Positions 1-11,049 of a DNA stretch of 64,000 nucleotides are shown piece by piece. The stretch comes from Sipunculus nudus (lineage: Eukaryota; Annelida; Sipuncula; Golfingiida; Sipunculidae), in the NCBI GenBank assembly GCA_026874595.1, contig CM049317.1, positions 48,570,401-48,634,400 on the forward strand. The letters run 5' to 3'. The translations under genes and the position numbers were made by a program. The first letter of the stretch is position 1; each line of letters opens with the position of its first letter. Under the pieces are notes generated by a model. It saw nothing but the letters and a program-made list of their open reading frames with translations, ran no database searches and was not told the DNA's origin.

Positions 1-354
1 AAAGTTGGGCAAAATTTAAGGTACCAATTTTTTATTTTTGCTAATATTTTTAAAAATTTAAAAGATTTTGATCTTATTTTGGGTTTACAATTTAATTTTG
101 ATTAATTAAAGTTATATTACTGGAAAAAAAAGTCCTTATCTTTAACATGTTTTGTGTTAAGTGATCAAATATCTTTCCTGATTTTGTACAAAAAGCAATA
201 TGTTTGAGCCCATAACTTTTTTAAATTATACAAAACAGACCTAATTTCTGGCATGTATATAGGAACTATATAGAGGAATATTTATGGTAAACATGAGGTA
301 AAACAGAAAAAGTGGTTTTGATATTAGGCAGTCCTGAAGTGTGAAAATGGGTTT
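1..354. other. AT-rich flank, no gene seen
   Basis: AT-rich single-copy-looking sequence with homopolymer A and T runs. I see no exon, RNA gene or clear repeat border. It would be intron sequence if the HIBADH gene continues leftwards. Confidence 0.4.
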
Positions 355-1130
355 TTAATAAACAAGGCCTACAGGCCTAATGCAAACCTGTGCAATGAGA
401 TTACATCAGGTATAATGCTTCAATGCTGGACCATTACTTTTCAAGAACATGTGTAACATGTATATGAACAATGCAAGTACTAAACACTAAACGGACACTG
501 TGCAAAAATGGTGGCAAGTGGCACCACCAATTTTGTGTATGATTAAGAGCTATGTGAGATCTATACACATGCAAAATTTCAGGGGGATGTCAAACCAGTC
601 CTGAGATATAAGCCTGAATGTCTGCAGCGTATACATAAATGTAGGTGGCGCCACCTGCCACAAAATCCAAAAAGCCATTCAAGATGTATAAACCTGCAAA
701 ATTTTAGGCAGGTATGTCAAACCACTGCCGAGATATGAGTGATTTTATCCCACGGCAAACAAACAGACGGATGCTGTGCAAAAATGATTGCAGGTGGTCC
801 CACAAGTTTGGCGTATGTTCAAGAGCTAGGGGAAATCTATAAACATGCAGAATTTTTGCCAAATCAGTCAAATGGTTCCTGAGATAAGAGCTTGGATGTC
901 TGCAGCATAAATATGAATGTAGGTGGCACCACCTGTCATAAAATAAGAAAGCTGTCAAGGATGTATAAACCTGCAAAATTTCAGGTGGATAAGTCAAACC
1001 CAGCTGAGATATGAGTGATTTTATCCCAAGGCAGATGAACAGATGGAGGCTGTGCAAAAATGGTGCCAGGGATACCAATAATTTATAATCCACATACAGT
1101 TGTCTTTATATAGCCACAGAGAGCTGAATA
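355..1130. repeat. Dispersed repeat with GTGGCGCCACC cores
   Basis: Made of degenerate sub-repeats of about 150 bp, each with 'CTGTGCAAAAATG', a 'GGTGGCRCCACC'-type palindrome, 'TGCARAATTTCAGG' and 'CTGAGATATGAG'. The opening 'ACAGGCCTAATGCAAACCTG' recurs with few changes near 48558. This is non-coding repetitive DNA; open frames inside it are incidental. Class is unknown. Confidence 0.6.
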
Positions 1131-1339
1131 TCCATGATTGAAACATCGCCTGGTATGATGAATAACTTAAATCATAAATCTAAATTTTTTAAAAGCTTAT
1201 AAAAATACTTTCTTGTCAATATTAACCAAAGATAACCTGAAATCTATATGTCTAGTGGCATGATGTAATAGATGCTGATAAACTGGTGCAAGGCTAGATG
1301 TAACAGCATAACACAGCTAATATATATGGTAAAATGACT

Positions 1340-2400
1340 CTATTCAATCTCCATAATTCAGCCAAAAGTCATTCATGTGGAACCATTAATGACAATTATT
1401 ATAAGAATTATTGTAGGGATTATTCTTGTAAAATATTTAACAAACTGGCTTCAGTGGCATCAGTTGAAAAACGTTTCGCACGTTTAGAACTCATATGGGA
1501 AGATACAGCAAACTGGCTAAGTTCAGCTTCCTGAAACTAAGCCAAAAAGCACTGAACCAAAACCATTTGAACAAACTTGAATTATCAACATCTGAGGATA
1601 ATTTATGTGTAAGATTTAAGAGTTTGGCCCAGTGGTTTTTGAGAAGAAGATCTTTGTTGCCACTGAGCTAAAATGGGCTTTTATGGCATATGACTAAATT
1701 CAGCTTCCCATAACTTAGCAAGAAGTCACTGAAAGGAGACCATTTGAACAAACTTCAGAAGGCACTACCCTAGGATCATTTCTGTGCGATATTAAACATT
1801 TTGGCCATAAGGTTTCAGAGAAGAAGTTTTTTGTTGCCCTCAGTGTGATACAGGCACTGATGACCCCGTACAAAAAAGGCCGATGCAGGTGGCGCCACCA
1901 ATACCTCAATTTCAGATATGACCTATGTGACAAACATTGGCATAAAATTTGGTGATGATAGCTCCAGCTGTTTCTGAGATTCAAATTTTAATATGCTTTT
2001 TTGCACAATTAACAAAGTTCAACCTCCTGTAACTTGGCCAAAAATCTCCAAACTGGAACCATTCAAACAAACTTGAAAAAGATTGTTCCAAGGATCATTT
2101 CTGTGAAATATTGGACAATTTGGCTGGACAGTTTCGGAGAAGAAGATTTTTAAAGCTTTTTTAGCTTTTTCCCTATAAAATCTAAGAAAATGCAGTTAGA
2201 AAAACAAAAACCGATATAGTTTTTGGATGACTGATTATTTGCAAAAAATTTGGTGATGCTAGCTCCTGCTGTTTATGAGATAGCTATGGTTCACGTACAG
2301 ACGACGCTCGAAGTATGACGCACGACACACGATGCACGACGGACGACGACGCACCATCTTATAAGCTCACAGGTTCACAAAAAAAAAAATTTAGGTTTTT
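1340..2400. repeat. Dispersed repeat, first copy (second near 51375-52290)
   Basis: The same blocks occur in the same order in both places: 'TGTAAAATATTTAACAAACTGG', 'GGATCATTTCTGTG', 'GATGCAGGTGGCGCCACC' and 'GGTGATGATAGCTCCAGC'. Both end near a run of ACGACGGACGACG-like sequence. No intact coding frame is seen. In this window it probably sits in a HIBADH intron. Confidence 0.65.
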
Positions 2401-2584
2401 CCTTAATTTCTCATAGGAACGAAGTCGCAAAGACCCAGTTTTCGGCTTGGTAGGAGATCTTGGGGACATCTAACATTGTGTTGAATTTTGGATTCCTAGG
2501 TCTTACGGTTTCAAAACGTGCCACATCTACGGACAGACGGACAGAAGGAAGGACGACGGACAATCGACCACGACTATAGCTCAG

Positions 2585-3075
2585 ATGACTTATAGTCAGC
2601 TGAGCTGAAAAAGGCATAAATTTATTCTGCAAAAATGGGAAGATAGGTGGCAACACCTGTCTGGTCTATGAGATTACTCTCCAAGATGGATGGACATGTC
2701 AAATTTAAGACCAATACATTGAACCACTCATCAGATATGAGCAATTTTCACCCAAAGCAAATGTATGGATAGAAGCCACGTAAAATCTTAGTATTTGGCA
2801 CCACAAGTCTCAATACGAGATGGAGAGATCCAAGTTCTATGGACATGCAATATTTCAGCTCAATACACTGAAGCACTCCTGAGATATGGGCTGTTATCCC
2901 TCAGATACCAAGATTCATTCTGCACAGAAAGGACTGCAGGTGGCACCACCTGTCTTTGTTAAGCACAACTACATAGGTGAACGAATAACTATGCTGGGTT
3001 TTGGAAAGATCAGTCCAAGGGTCTCAGAGGAGTTCGCCAGAAATGAGGGCAGGGGAAGAACCTGCATGTAAACAG
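2585..3075. repeat. Dispersed repeat, copy A (copy B at 7640-8190)
   Basis: Shares 'AAATTTATTCTGCAAAAATGGGAAG', 'AAGATGGATGGACATG', 'ACAAGATGGAGAGATCCAAG' and 'CAGAAAGGACTGCAGGTGG' with 7640-8190. Belongs to the same superfamily of GTGGCGCCACC repeats as 355-1130. Non-coding. Confidence 0.65.
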
Positions 3076-3160
3076 TATCTCCCAAAACTCTGTTTTAGCA
3101 GATACAATAAATGTTTCAAGTTTTGAGTTCTGTCACAACAATAATGTCCAAAGCCTTTAC

Positions 3161-3278
3161 TTGAAGATTCCATTGTCACTGGTGTACACATCCTGTACGT
3201 GGGGGCTGGATGGAAGCATGGTGACCAGATCCATTGTCTCTGCTGCTATATCGCCTGGACTTGCTGCACTCCTAGCAC
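3161..3278 (-). CDS. HIBADH: HIBADH exon 4: TMLPSSP exon
   Basis: Acceptor GATCTGTTTAG, 118 nt, donor GTAAAGGC. It codes A-R-S-A-A-S-P-G-D-I-A, then D-L-V-T-M-L-P-S-S-P, and ends S-D-N-G-I-F plus two bases. This matches the second conserved block of HIBADH (substrate loop after the T-M-L-P turn). It joins exon 3 in phase 1 and leaves in phase 2. I could not find the following exon in 1-3160, so it is outside the window or too diverged to see. Confidence 0.87.
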
Positions 3279-6200
3279 CTAAACAGATCAACCACCAGGT
3301 TAATAGCAGTTCTTAATTCAGACAATACTGTATATCTACACAACAGTGTTTGAGTATATTGGATACCTGTGCACTTGAATGAAAGGAAGATGTTACCTGA
3401 CCAAGAAAAGGTAGAACAGTGAGTTAAGTCTGAGAACATTAAGTTCTATTAAGATTGCAAAAGGTTTGAAAGCTACCATTGACTTTGGAAACTCTCAGTG
3501 GCAAGGAAATGTCTGACAATTTTAAAATGGTCGGGAATTAACATCTACTGGTACACTAATTTTCCACTGAAGTGCTCATTTCTTTCATAAGCTATCAACC
3601 ATTGTTCTAACTGCTGCTTTCACAGCATTTTGAACAGATGTTGCTTTTATATGAGATAAGTTAAAATTCTGAAGAAGTTTATAGCATCATTTTGGAATGC
3701 CACTGAACACCATCATGTTAGAGTGGATTCTCATGTTTCATGGTAAACATACAGAACATCATTTGATAGTCTAATGACAGATCTAAAACATAACAGTTAC
3801 ATGTTATTGTAGGATGAATTTAACTATACGTAGAGAGTAGTAAACATCACTGTATATATATAATAATGCATGAACGTGAAAATATACAGCATAAATACAG
3901 CATTTTAAAACAAAATTTAAATGTTCCCTGGACATTGCCTTGTTAACAGTAATGACTGGGAAAACAGGTACACACTGCTCCACTGTGCTTAATTAAACAT
4001 CTAATTATATGCTGCTATGGACCATAACACAAATTAGTTCTGTGTCAGACTGAACCATTTGGGTAAATTTTATGTGCATGCTAGAGATATGTTCGTGCAA
4101 TTCCGTCGGTAATTTGGAAATGGATATTAATACTGCAGGTAGCTGAGGGTCAGACAGTCGTTTCTTACCTTGTGTCTTGATATTACTTTGGGTAGTATTA
4201 AGCTATAAATTGGGTTATTTAGACTTGCCTTAAATGTGATTTCAAGGGCCAGTGGTCAAATTCACAGGTTTTCAACACTTTTGAGATTTTTAAAGAAACA
4301 TATCACATATCAAATTTCATGAAAATATACTGAGTGATTCAAAAGTTATAGTGTAAACAAAATATTTCTATTTCAGCTTATTTTACCTTGATGATGAAGG
4401 TCAAGATCACCAGTATTCTAAGTCATCTGAGATATTTGTAAAAAAAAATTTAAGTTTTAAATTTCTTTAAAATATGATGAGCCATTCAAAAGTTAATGTG
4501 ATCACAAAAAATGACACAGAAGACGATGCAGCTGATGACAACAGACCATACACTATATGTCTCCCCCCATGGGAGGGGAGGCATAATAATCAATTACAAT
4601 TTAACTGAGGGGTTGCTATTCAATGCATCAATTATTTGATGCATTGTCACACCCCTTGATTCAACTACAGATCATGATTCTGTATATATACCTGCTTCTT
4701 CCAGGCTCTTGACAGTGCTGTAGTCAAGGTCATACACGATCACTTGATAGCCATTCTTCAGGAGGTTTCTTGCCATGTGAGCTCCCATGTTGCCCAAGCC
4801 GACAAAACCCACTGCATCCTTCTGGAAATAAAAAACAAGTGACCCATGGGTCATGACCCTCAGCTGACTAGCATGATGTTTTAGCTTAACCTTCATAACA
4901 GATATTTAATCATCTGAAAACCTAATTGAGAGTAACTTCAGATGTGATCTTGAACTGACGACAGCAAATCTGACAGGGTTCTTCCTGATGGGATGGGTCA
5001 CATACGTGCTACTGAATCCAATCATGACTGGTCTATACCTCCGCAAAGGGTCAAGATCTATTGAGGTACCTGATAGGCCACTGCAATTGCTTGTTCACCA
5101 AGCACAGTACTTCAGCAGCCTTGACTGACACTGAAATAGATTGCTGGGGCAACCACTGCATACAAACATGTTAGACCACATGGAACTGAGTTAAACGTAA
5201 CCCCAGAATCATGCTCATTTACCAAACACATGCTTAAACTGGGTGGCACGTGGTATTGTTTGTATACATTTACACTGCTATATCACCAATACCATGCTGC
5301 AACGTAGTTCCTGAGGTTTAACAAACTTTCAAACAGAAAAGACAATATTCTTTATAACCCTTATATTTGGTATTAATGTTGTCAATGCATGCTCTATATT
5401 TGCTCCATTGACTAAATTATTGTAATTTACAATTCCCAAGCACAATAGCTCTATTTTGGCATAAAAGAGGTTTTGGCAGGAGTTTAATCCTTGATATTCA
5501 TAGATAGACCTTCTCTGTGGACAATGCTATACAAAATGTACAACAGAAGAAAAAGGTCAAGGTCATCAACTTCTCTGAGAACTTGTTTGAAACATAGCCT
5601 AGATCAAATAAGAATATCAACTTAATCAAGGTCAAAGTCACAAGTTGTCAAAACTCCTCCATGATTTTGTTTGCTTACTAATACTAGGTGCTTTAAATAG
5701 AGTACGTTTTAAAAATTAAATTTTTTTTAAATATTACAAAATCAAGTTTAAATGAATGAAAAGTTAAAAAATATTTATACCATCATAAAGAACATTGTAA
5801 CAGGTTTAAAATAATTTGTGTCTAATATGGACTTAAAACAACTTTTGGATTGAGTTAGATATAGGGGTTTTGCAGATGGTGCTATCTTAAGTCTGATTTC
5901 TGTTAACTGAACGGTTGAATCCAGACTGGTCAGGTGGTCGAGCTCAGCTGTATGTGAGATGTCTTACACTAGTTACAGTCTTTAAATTCTTAATTGTGTA
6001 TCATGACAACCTGACAATCCACAATATCTACCATATGTGCCATAAAAAAGAAATGTTGGTCAGTAGGCAAGCTCAGGTATTTGACACGTAACATTGTAAA
6101 CATTGCTAAAAATTAAAAGTAAACTTTGATCTGATTTAACATATGTATACTCAAGCAATAACAACTCAGTTACCAGAATATTATCAGAAAGAGAAGGGGA

Positions 6201-8676
6201 GAGAGAAAATGTGTAAATTTATACATTATAAAACATTCCTTGAAGAAAACCACTTACCCTGTTTGCTGCGGATACTGCAAAGAAAAGAAAAAAAATATAT
6301 AAGCCCATAGTAATTCAAATATATACATTTATATTTAAACATATGCTAATTGTTTTCATTTTTAATTTAAAATAAAGGTTTTATAAATCTGTCCTCATGT
6401 TTTTGATGCATAAACTCATGACATCACTGAGGTCAATACACAAGTAGAAACTAATGCTCTCTGAAAACGATGTCCCTTGCATGTTCACTGTAGATGAATT
6501 AAGAAGAGTGCTGAGGCCTGAACATTCCCAGCTGTAGGCCAGCCTGCTTTACAATAGGAGTGACCTATTAATGGGTCAGCTGAGGGCAAGTAGGCCTGAT
6601 GTCTTACAAGGTGTTGGTCAAACGGTTTGGCCTAAAATGGGTCCACAAGCTTTCCATTAAGTTGGTGCTGTGGCCTTGACCTTTGACCCCATGACCTAAA
6701 AATTGATAGGGTTCTTCATCCATGAGTGGGTGAGACATATGTGGAAGATACAAGGTTTTGGTCAAAAGGTTTGGCTTAAAATGGTTCAACAAGCTTTTTC
6801 AAGAAGTGGGCTGTGACCTTTGACGCACTACGCATACCAATCATCGTGTTGATTTCAGGTTTAGCAAAGAGTTTTCCCCATTCAGGCCGTGCTGTATGCA
6901 GTCTCTATTCTCAACTGGTATAAATGTCATTTCTGGCATCAGTTTTCCATAAACCCAACATATTGGCATATGGCTGAATTATGTTTTCCTTTCTTTATCA
7001 CAGACAACATGTTTTTAGATGATTGAAGCGTACACATCGCTGTTGCGTATAAATATTACTAATTAAGATCTTTTAAAAAATTTCATTATTTTTATTTTAT
7101 TGTTTAACTTTTGATGCTAATATATACAAATGTACAATAAATATATGGTGATATGGCTTGCAAAAAAAGATAATCTTCAGCTATCGAGCACCTATCAATA
7201 CGGAGTACGGACTACGCATATACGTACTTATGGAAAACAAACTTTGTGGATACAGACTACGCATACGGACTACGCATGCAGACTACGGATACGCACTACG
7301 CACTTATGGAAAACCACCTTTAAACTATGTTCAGTCCATCTACCTGTCCTTTATTTCTCAGTTGCCAAACGTGGTGTGTCCTGGTTATGTTATATATGAT
7401 TTTACACCATTTTATCATGAAAAGAAGAACAGAAGTCTATCAGTGTCACAGGGGAGCCATATTGCTAAGGCATGAGCTCTGGTAACTATGACCTGACCTG
7501 GTTGGTGTATCAGAATACTTTAATAATTTGTATTGATTAATAAATGTACTCCAAAACATCTTAGTTAATGAGAAAATAGTAAAAAGTTGATGAAAATATG
7601 TGGTTAAAATGTCCTCTAAATGTTTATGGCATTAATTTATTCTACGAAAATGGGAAGTTATTTGGCACCATCTGTCTGGTTTACAAAACTTTCCAAGATG
7701 GATGGACATGCCAAATTAAGACAAATACCTTGAACTACTCCTAAGATATGAGTTATTTTCTTCAAAAGCAAATGTATGCACGGACGCCACACAAAAACAA
7801 TTAAGTGATGGCACCATCAGTCTTGTTTACCAGAAGGAGGTGTCATGGATCTATGTACAATTTCAATCTAATACATTGAACAACCACTAAGACAAATAGA
7901 TGGCATATGCAACACAAAAAGTATTAAAGGTGGCGCCATCAGTCTTGATAACAAGATGGAGAGATCCAAGGTCTATGGACATGCAAAATTTCAGCTCAAT
8001 ACATTGAACTACTTCTGAGATATGGGCTGTTATCTAAAAGACACCCAGATTTATACTGCACAGAAAGGATTGCAGGTGGCGCCACCTGTGTTTGTAATGC
8101 ACAACTCCAATGGTCTCAAAGGAGTTCCCTGGAAACAAAGGAGATGGCAGCGTTGGAACCTGTGCAAAAACATAGTATCTGCAAAACTGAGTCTGTTTTT
8201 GCAGATATAATTATTGTATGGATATAATTAAAAAACAACCTGAAAATATTAGTCATGTAAACATTATGTTTCATTAATGTATAGACTTTCATCTGCAGGT
8301 ATTAATTCATACATTAAAAGCAATCTATCTCGAGGACTCCATTCTCATATGATTGTTGCCAGCCGTTTTTCTCGTTTTAAATCTTTGGTTGTTACAAGGA
8401 AACTGGAGTGAAGTTTATGAGGAGGTCTGCAGCACGCACCCACTGCCGCAAACCCCCCCCCCCCCCCCCCCCCCACCCTTTCATGAATCCTGGCTACGTC
8501 CTTGAAGTACTAAGAAATAATATTAATGCACTGGCAGCAGGTGTTATATTTGTTTTGTACTGTTTCAAATGAAGTCAATTACCACAGAATGTCCGTGCAC
8601 TGGCAACATTTCGCCACTGTCTACTGGCATATGTCGCAGCAAGCCCCAACTTCGTGGTCGCCCTGGTAGCTGCCAT
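3161..8676 (-). CDS. HIBADH: 3-hydroxyisobutyrate dehydrogenase, mitochondrial (N-terminal four exons)
   Basis: HIBADH oxidises 3-hydroxyisobutyrate to methylmalonate semialdehyde with NAD+ in the mitochondrial matrix, a step of valine breakdown. Reading the minus strand, four exons join in frame: 8676-8583, 6274-6258, 4821-4692 and 3278-3161. They encode about 119 residues. Residues 1-37 are rich in Ala, Arg and Ser with no acidic residue, like a mitochondrial targeting peptide. Residues 42-50 carry the Rossmann motif G-F-V-G-L-G-N-M-G, and the fourth exon has T-M-L-P-S-S-P, both typical of the family. The family is roughly 300-340 residues, so about two thirds of the protein (catalytic Lys and C-terminal helical domain) lies left of the window. 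The alternative of another beta-hydroxyacid dehydrogenase (a GLYR1 or 6PGDH relative) is less likely given the leader peptide. Confidence 0.88.
3279..4691. other. HIBADH intron with a dispersed repeat end near 4570
   Basis: AT-rich intron. Near 4240-4590 it holds a dispersed repeat ending in 'CTCCCCCCATGGGAGGGGAGGCATAAT', a near-palindrome. No other coding signal is seen. Confidence 0.5.
4692..4821 (-). CDS. HIBADH: HIBADH exon 3: NAD-binding Rossmann exon
   Basis: Acceptor TTTTATTTCCAG, 130 nt, donor GTATATAT. It codes K-D-A-V-G-F-V-G-L-G-N-M-G-A-H-M-A-R-N-L, then L-K-N-G-Y-Q-V-I-V-Y-D. The Gly-X-Gly-X-X-Gly loop is followed by the acidic residue after V-I-V-Y that binds the NAD ribose in this family. 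Enters in phase 0 and leaves in phase 1. Confidence 0.9.
4822..6257. other. HIBADH intron, no gene seen
   Basis: AT-rich intron between the micro-exon and the Rossmann exon. No exon, RNA gene or strong repeat is apparent. Confidence 0.45.
6258..6274 (-). CDS. HIBADH: HIBADH exon 2: 17-nt micro-exon
   Basis: On the minus strand TTTCTTTGCAG precedes TATCCGCAGCAAACAGG, followed by donor GTAAGTGG. It completes the split codon of exon 1 (GTA, Val), adds Ser-Ala-Ala-Asn-Arg, and ends exactly in phase 0, which the next exon requires. Only the phase fit and strong splice sites support it; it is too short for similarity evidence. Confidence 0.7.
6590..6835. repeat. Two degenerate ~120-bp direct repeats
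   Basis: 'CTTACAAGGTGTTGGTCAAACGGTTTGGCCTAAAATGGGTCCACAAGCTTTCC' is followed about 125 bp later by a diverged copy, 'GATACAAGGTTTTGGTCAAAAGG', then 'TTTGGCTTAAAATGGTTCAACAAGC'. Intronic and non-coding. Confidence 0.6.
6836..7325. repeat. ~490-bp dispersed element, copy A (copy B at 15893-16387)
   Basis: Begins 'CACTACGCATACCAATCATCG' and ends 'GCACTTATGGAAAACCACC'. The second copy has the same order of blocks, including 'GGCCGTGCTGTATGCA', 'AACATGTTTTT', 'ACAAATGTACAATAAATATATGGTG' and 'GAGTACGGACTACGCATATACG'. The CTACGCAT/ATGCAGACTACG motifs near both ends suggest a non-autonomous mobile element. Open frames here are incidental. Confidence 0.7.
7640..8190. repeat. Dispersed repeat, copy B of 2585-3075
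   Basis: Same order of blocks as 2585-3075, with GTGGCGCCACC palindromes near 7930 and 8076. It lies in HIBADH intron 1. Confidence 0.65.
8453..8476. repeat. Poly-C run
   Basis: A run of more than 20 C, broken once by A at its end, flanked by a degenerate MITE-like end ('CATGAATCCTGGCTACGTCC'). Confidence 0.7.
8583..8676 (-). CDS. HIBADH: HIBADH exon 1: start codon and mitochondrial targeting peptide
   Basis: The ATG at 8676-8674 (minus) sits in the good context GCAACATGG. The exon reads 31 codons beginning M-A-A-T-R-A-T-T-K-L-G-L-A-A-T and ends after the first base of a codon at donor G|GTAATTG. It holds several Arg and Lys and no Asp or Glu. The donor phase (1) is what the next 17-nt exon needs. 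The 5' UTR lies above 8676, with its start not determined. Confidence 0.75.
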
Positions 8677-9095
8677 GTTGCTTTGTAATACCGCAAAGAC
8701 ACCTTCAACTTTCAAGTTCAGGGCCCCCCTCCCAAAACGTAACGTAAATAAACATTATCTAGTGCTAACTGTTTTACTGACTTTATATCGTTATAAATGT
8801 GGGGCAGTAGTAAAAAAAGTGGGTTAATGTGTTATATGGGGGATATTTTTAGGTTGATTTATTGGAGAACAAGCAGTTACGGCATTCACACTTAAATGGG
8901 CCGGTTTTTACATACACCACGACGATAAAGTAGCCGAACAAGTGATAACATTTATACAAGAGACAATTAATATGATCTTTAAGTTTGATGGGCTGTTGGG
9001 GTTGGGGTTGGTAACTTAATTTCCCCTTTAACCCCTCCCCCCACAATTCGTAATACCCGCCCGCTTTTTTCTCTTATTGATATTAAATAAAAACT

Positions 9096-9215
9096 AATTA
9101 TAATATAATATAATATAACAATATAATATAATATAATAAAATATAATATAATATAATATAATATAATATAATATAATATAATTTAATATAATATAATATA
9201 ATATAATATGCTTTA
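9096..9215. repeat. (ATAAT)n microsatellite
   Basis: About 120 bp of ATAAT/TATAATATAA pentamer repeats with a few substitutions; degenerate units continue to about 9350. Confidence 0.85.
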
Positions 9216-9372
9216 ATTTAATATAATATTCCGGTATTATAATTGCTAGGCTTATACCGGTGATATGATAAAATATATACTGGTAATATAAAATAATATA
9301 ATTTAATAATATATCATATTATGAAAAAAATATGATATTAACTTATATAATATAAACTAGGTCAATGTTATC

Positions 9373-9566
9373 GGGGCGGATCCAGGATTTAGGAAAGGGA
9401 GGGGTCAAACCAACGAGGATTATTGACAATGCCTAGAATAACTATCCAGATCCGGAAAGGGGGGTCTAGGCTGCAAAAAAATTGTCTGAAACCCTTGAAA
9501 AAAGAGTGCGGCGGCTGAAAAAAGGGGGGGGGGTGCGGACCCCCTGGACCCTCCCCCTGGATCCTT
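9373..9566. mobile_element. Short MITE with GGGGCGGATCCAGGATTT terminus
   Basis: The left end GGGGCGGATCCAGGATTT is mirrored by the right end CCCCCTGGATCC. The interior is G-rich. Related termini occur near 20639, 29683, 43927 and 63653. Termini of the form CAGNGGCGGATCCAG are seen in many animal non-autonomous DNA elements, probably hAT-related. Confidence 0.5.
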
Positions 9567-9618
9567 TTCTGATAATATATAGGCTGATAGCACTTCACTA
9601 TTTGGCTTATAAAGTTGC

Positions 9619-9678
<60 letters not shown>
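9619..9678. repeat. (AAT)n microsatellite
   Basis: Twenty uninterrupted AAT units. The isoleucine-rich open frame across it is an artefact. Confidence 0.95.
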
Positions 9679-10649
9679 TATGAAATTAACTTATTCCTAT
9701 AAGTTAAGATTATTATTCAGGGCTTTTGTTTCAAATGACTTTAATTGAAATGTTAACAGCGCTAAAAAACATGAGGTGGATCAAAACTGTTTTCGTCGCT
9801 CGTACTGTAGGTCGAAGGTGTTCATGTTTGTGATAGATTTTAGTTTAGTTTGAAATGGCATTTTTAAAATAGGCTTATGAGTTATCATATTTGACATGGA
9901 TTTTTTCGTTGTACTAATTACACACATGCAGATCGACGGTCACAAATTATATCTTATCCAGCGGATCCCTTTAATCTTTTTTTAATTATTGAGATAAAAA
10001 ACATATATAAGCATTACCTTATAACTCCCGCCGACCACTCATTTGCTACCTGTTCCGAAAGTGCAGGTCGTGAATTATTAATCACTGGACACAACTCCCC
10101 CCCCCCCTCCCCCCACCACACACACACTTTTAAATATATATACATTATTACGTTTTAATTACTTTATCTTTTATCTTTTGCATTTATATTAAATAGGCCT
10201 GGTTAAAAAAACAGGCTTTAAATAGTTGCAAACATTCATAATTTTACAATGCCTGAAGCACAACGATACGAGTCTTTTCTTCTAATGTCCTTTTATCCGA
10301 AATGCCTTGCAGGGTGCAGTTACACAAGATATATTTGATTCACCAAATAAGCTTTGCAACTGTTATTAAGTTTATAACCTGCTTAATAACTGACAGATTT
10401 TAGTGATTGTGTATTAGACGTTAACTCTTTATGTAGGTTTAAATTTTTTTAAAGTAATAACTCAATTTGAATATAATCCTCATATTCTGAAATTACCTGA
10501 TTTTTGTATGTGTAATACACCTGGGTTTCAGATGAGACAGATGTTACCTTTCTTATCCTATTCAAATTTGAACTTCGCCGTTTTCTTAGTACGATTCACA
10601 AAATTCAGTTCTATTACCTGTGTGGCCATGGCCGTGCTACACAATGACA

Positions 10650-10651
<2 letters not shown>

Positions 10652-10706
<55 letters not shown>
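10652..10706. repeat. (AT)n microsatellite
   Basis: About 27 uninterrupted AT units. Confidence 0.95.
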
Positions 10707-10708
<2 letters not shown>

Positions 10709-10855
10709 ATCAATAGGTATGTATCAGCATAAAATTAAGTTTATTACATATAGGCTTACTCCTAAGATTTGATACAATAAGAAATTAAAATGGCACCAGG
10801 TAATTTTACTTGTGACTGATCTTTTAGCAATGCTCACGTTCACGTGCAAAGAGTC

Positions 10856-10920
10856 TGACGTCAAAGAGATAAAAACGTGTCAGAGACAATACGTGACGTC
10901 AGAGATATTGTGTGACGTCA
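10856..10920. promoter_or_regulatory. Cluster of three perfect CRE sites (TGACGTCA)
   Basis: Full palindromes TGACGTCA lie at 10856-10863, 10894-10901 and 10913-10920, and an E-box CACGTG lies near 10841. TGACGTCA is the consensus site of CREB/ATF bZIP factors. The cluster is about 2.2 kb upstream of the HIBADH start and 3.4 kb upstream of the signal-peptide exon of the plus-strand gene. Just downstream, GT-donor-like sequences at 11026 (GACG|GTAACC) and 11045 (AAAA|GTAAGA) would allow a non-coding first exon. That role is inference. Confidence 0.4.
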
Positions 10921-11049
10921 TAATTTGAAGCCTCGACTCGACAGCAGTTGTCGTCATCAAATGTGATGGACGGAATTTTGGTGTCTACTCATCACTTGAT
11001 TGTGAATAGCTGTGCAGCAATGACGGTAACCTAATGTGAGAAAAGTAAG

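Noticed and set aside
7130-7475. Overlapping open frames of 89 and 105 codons
   Set aside because: They lie in a dispersed repeat also present at 15893-16387, with different frames open in the two copies.
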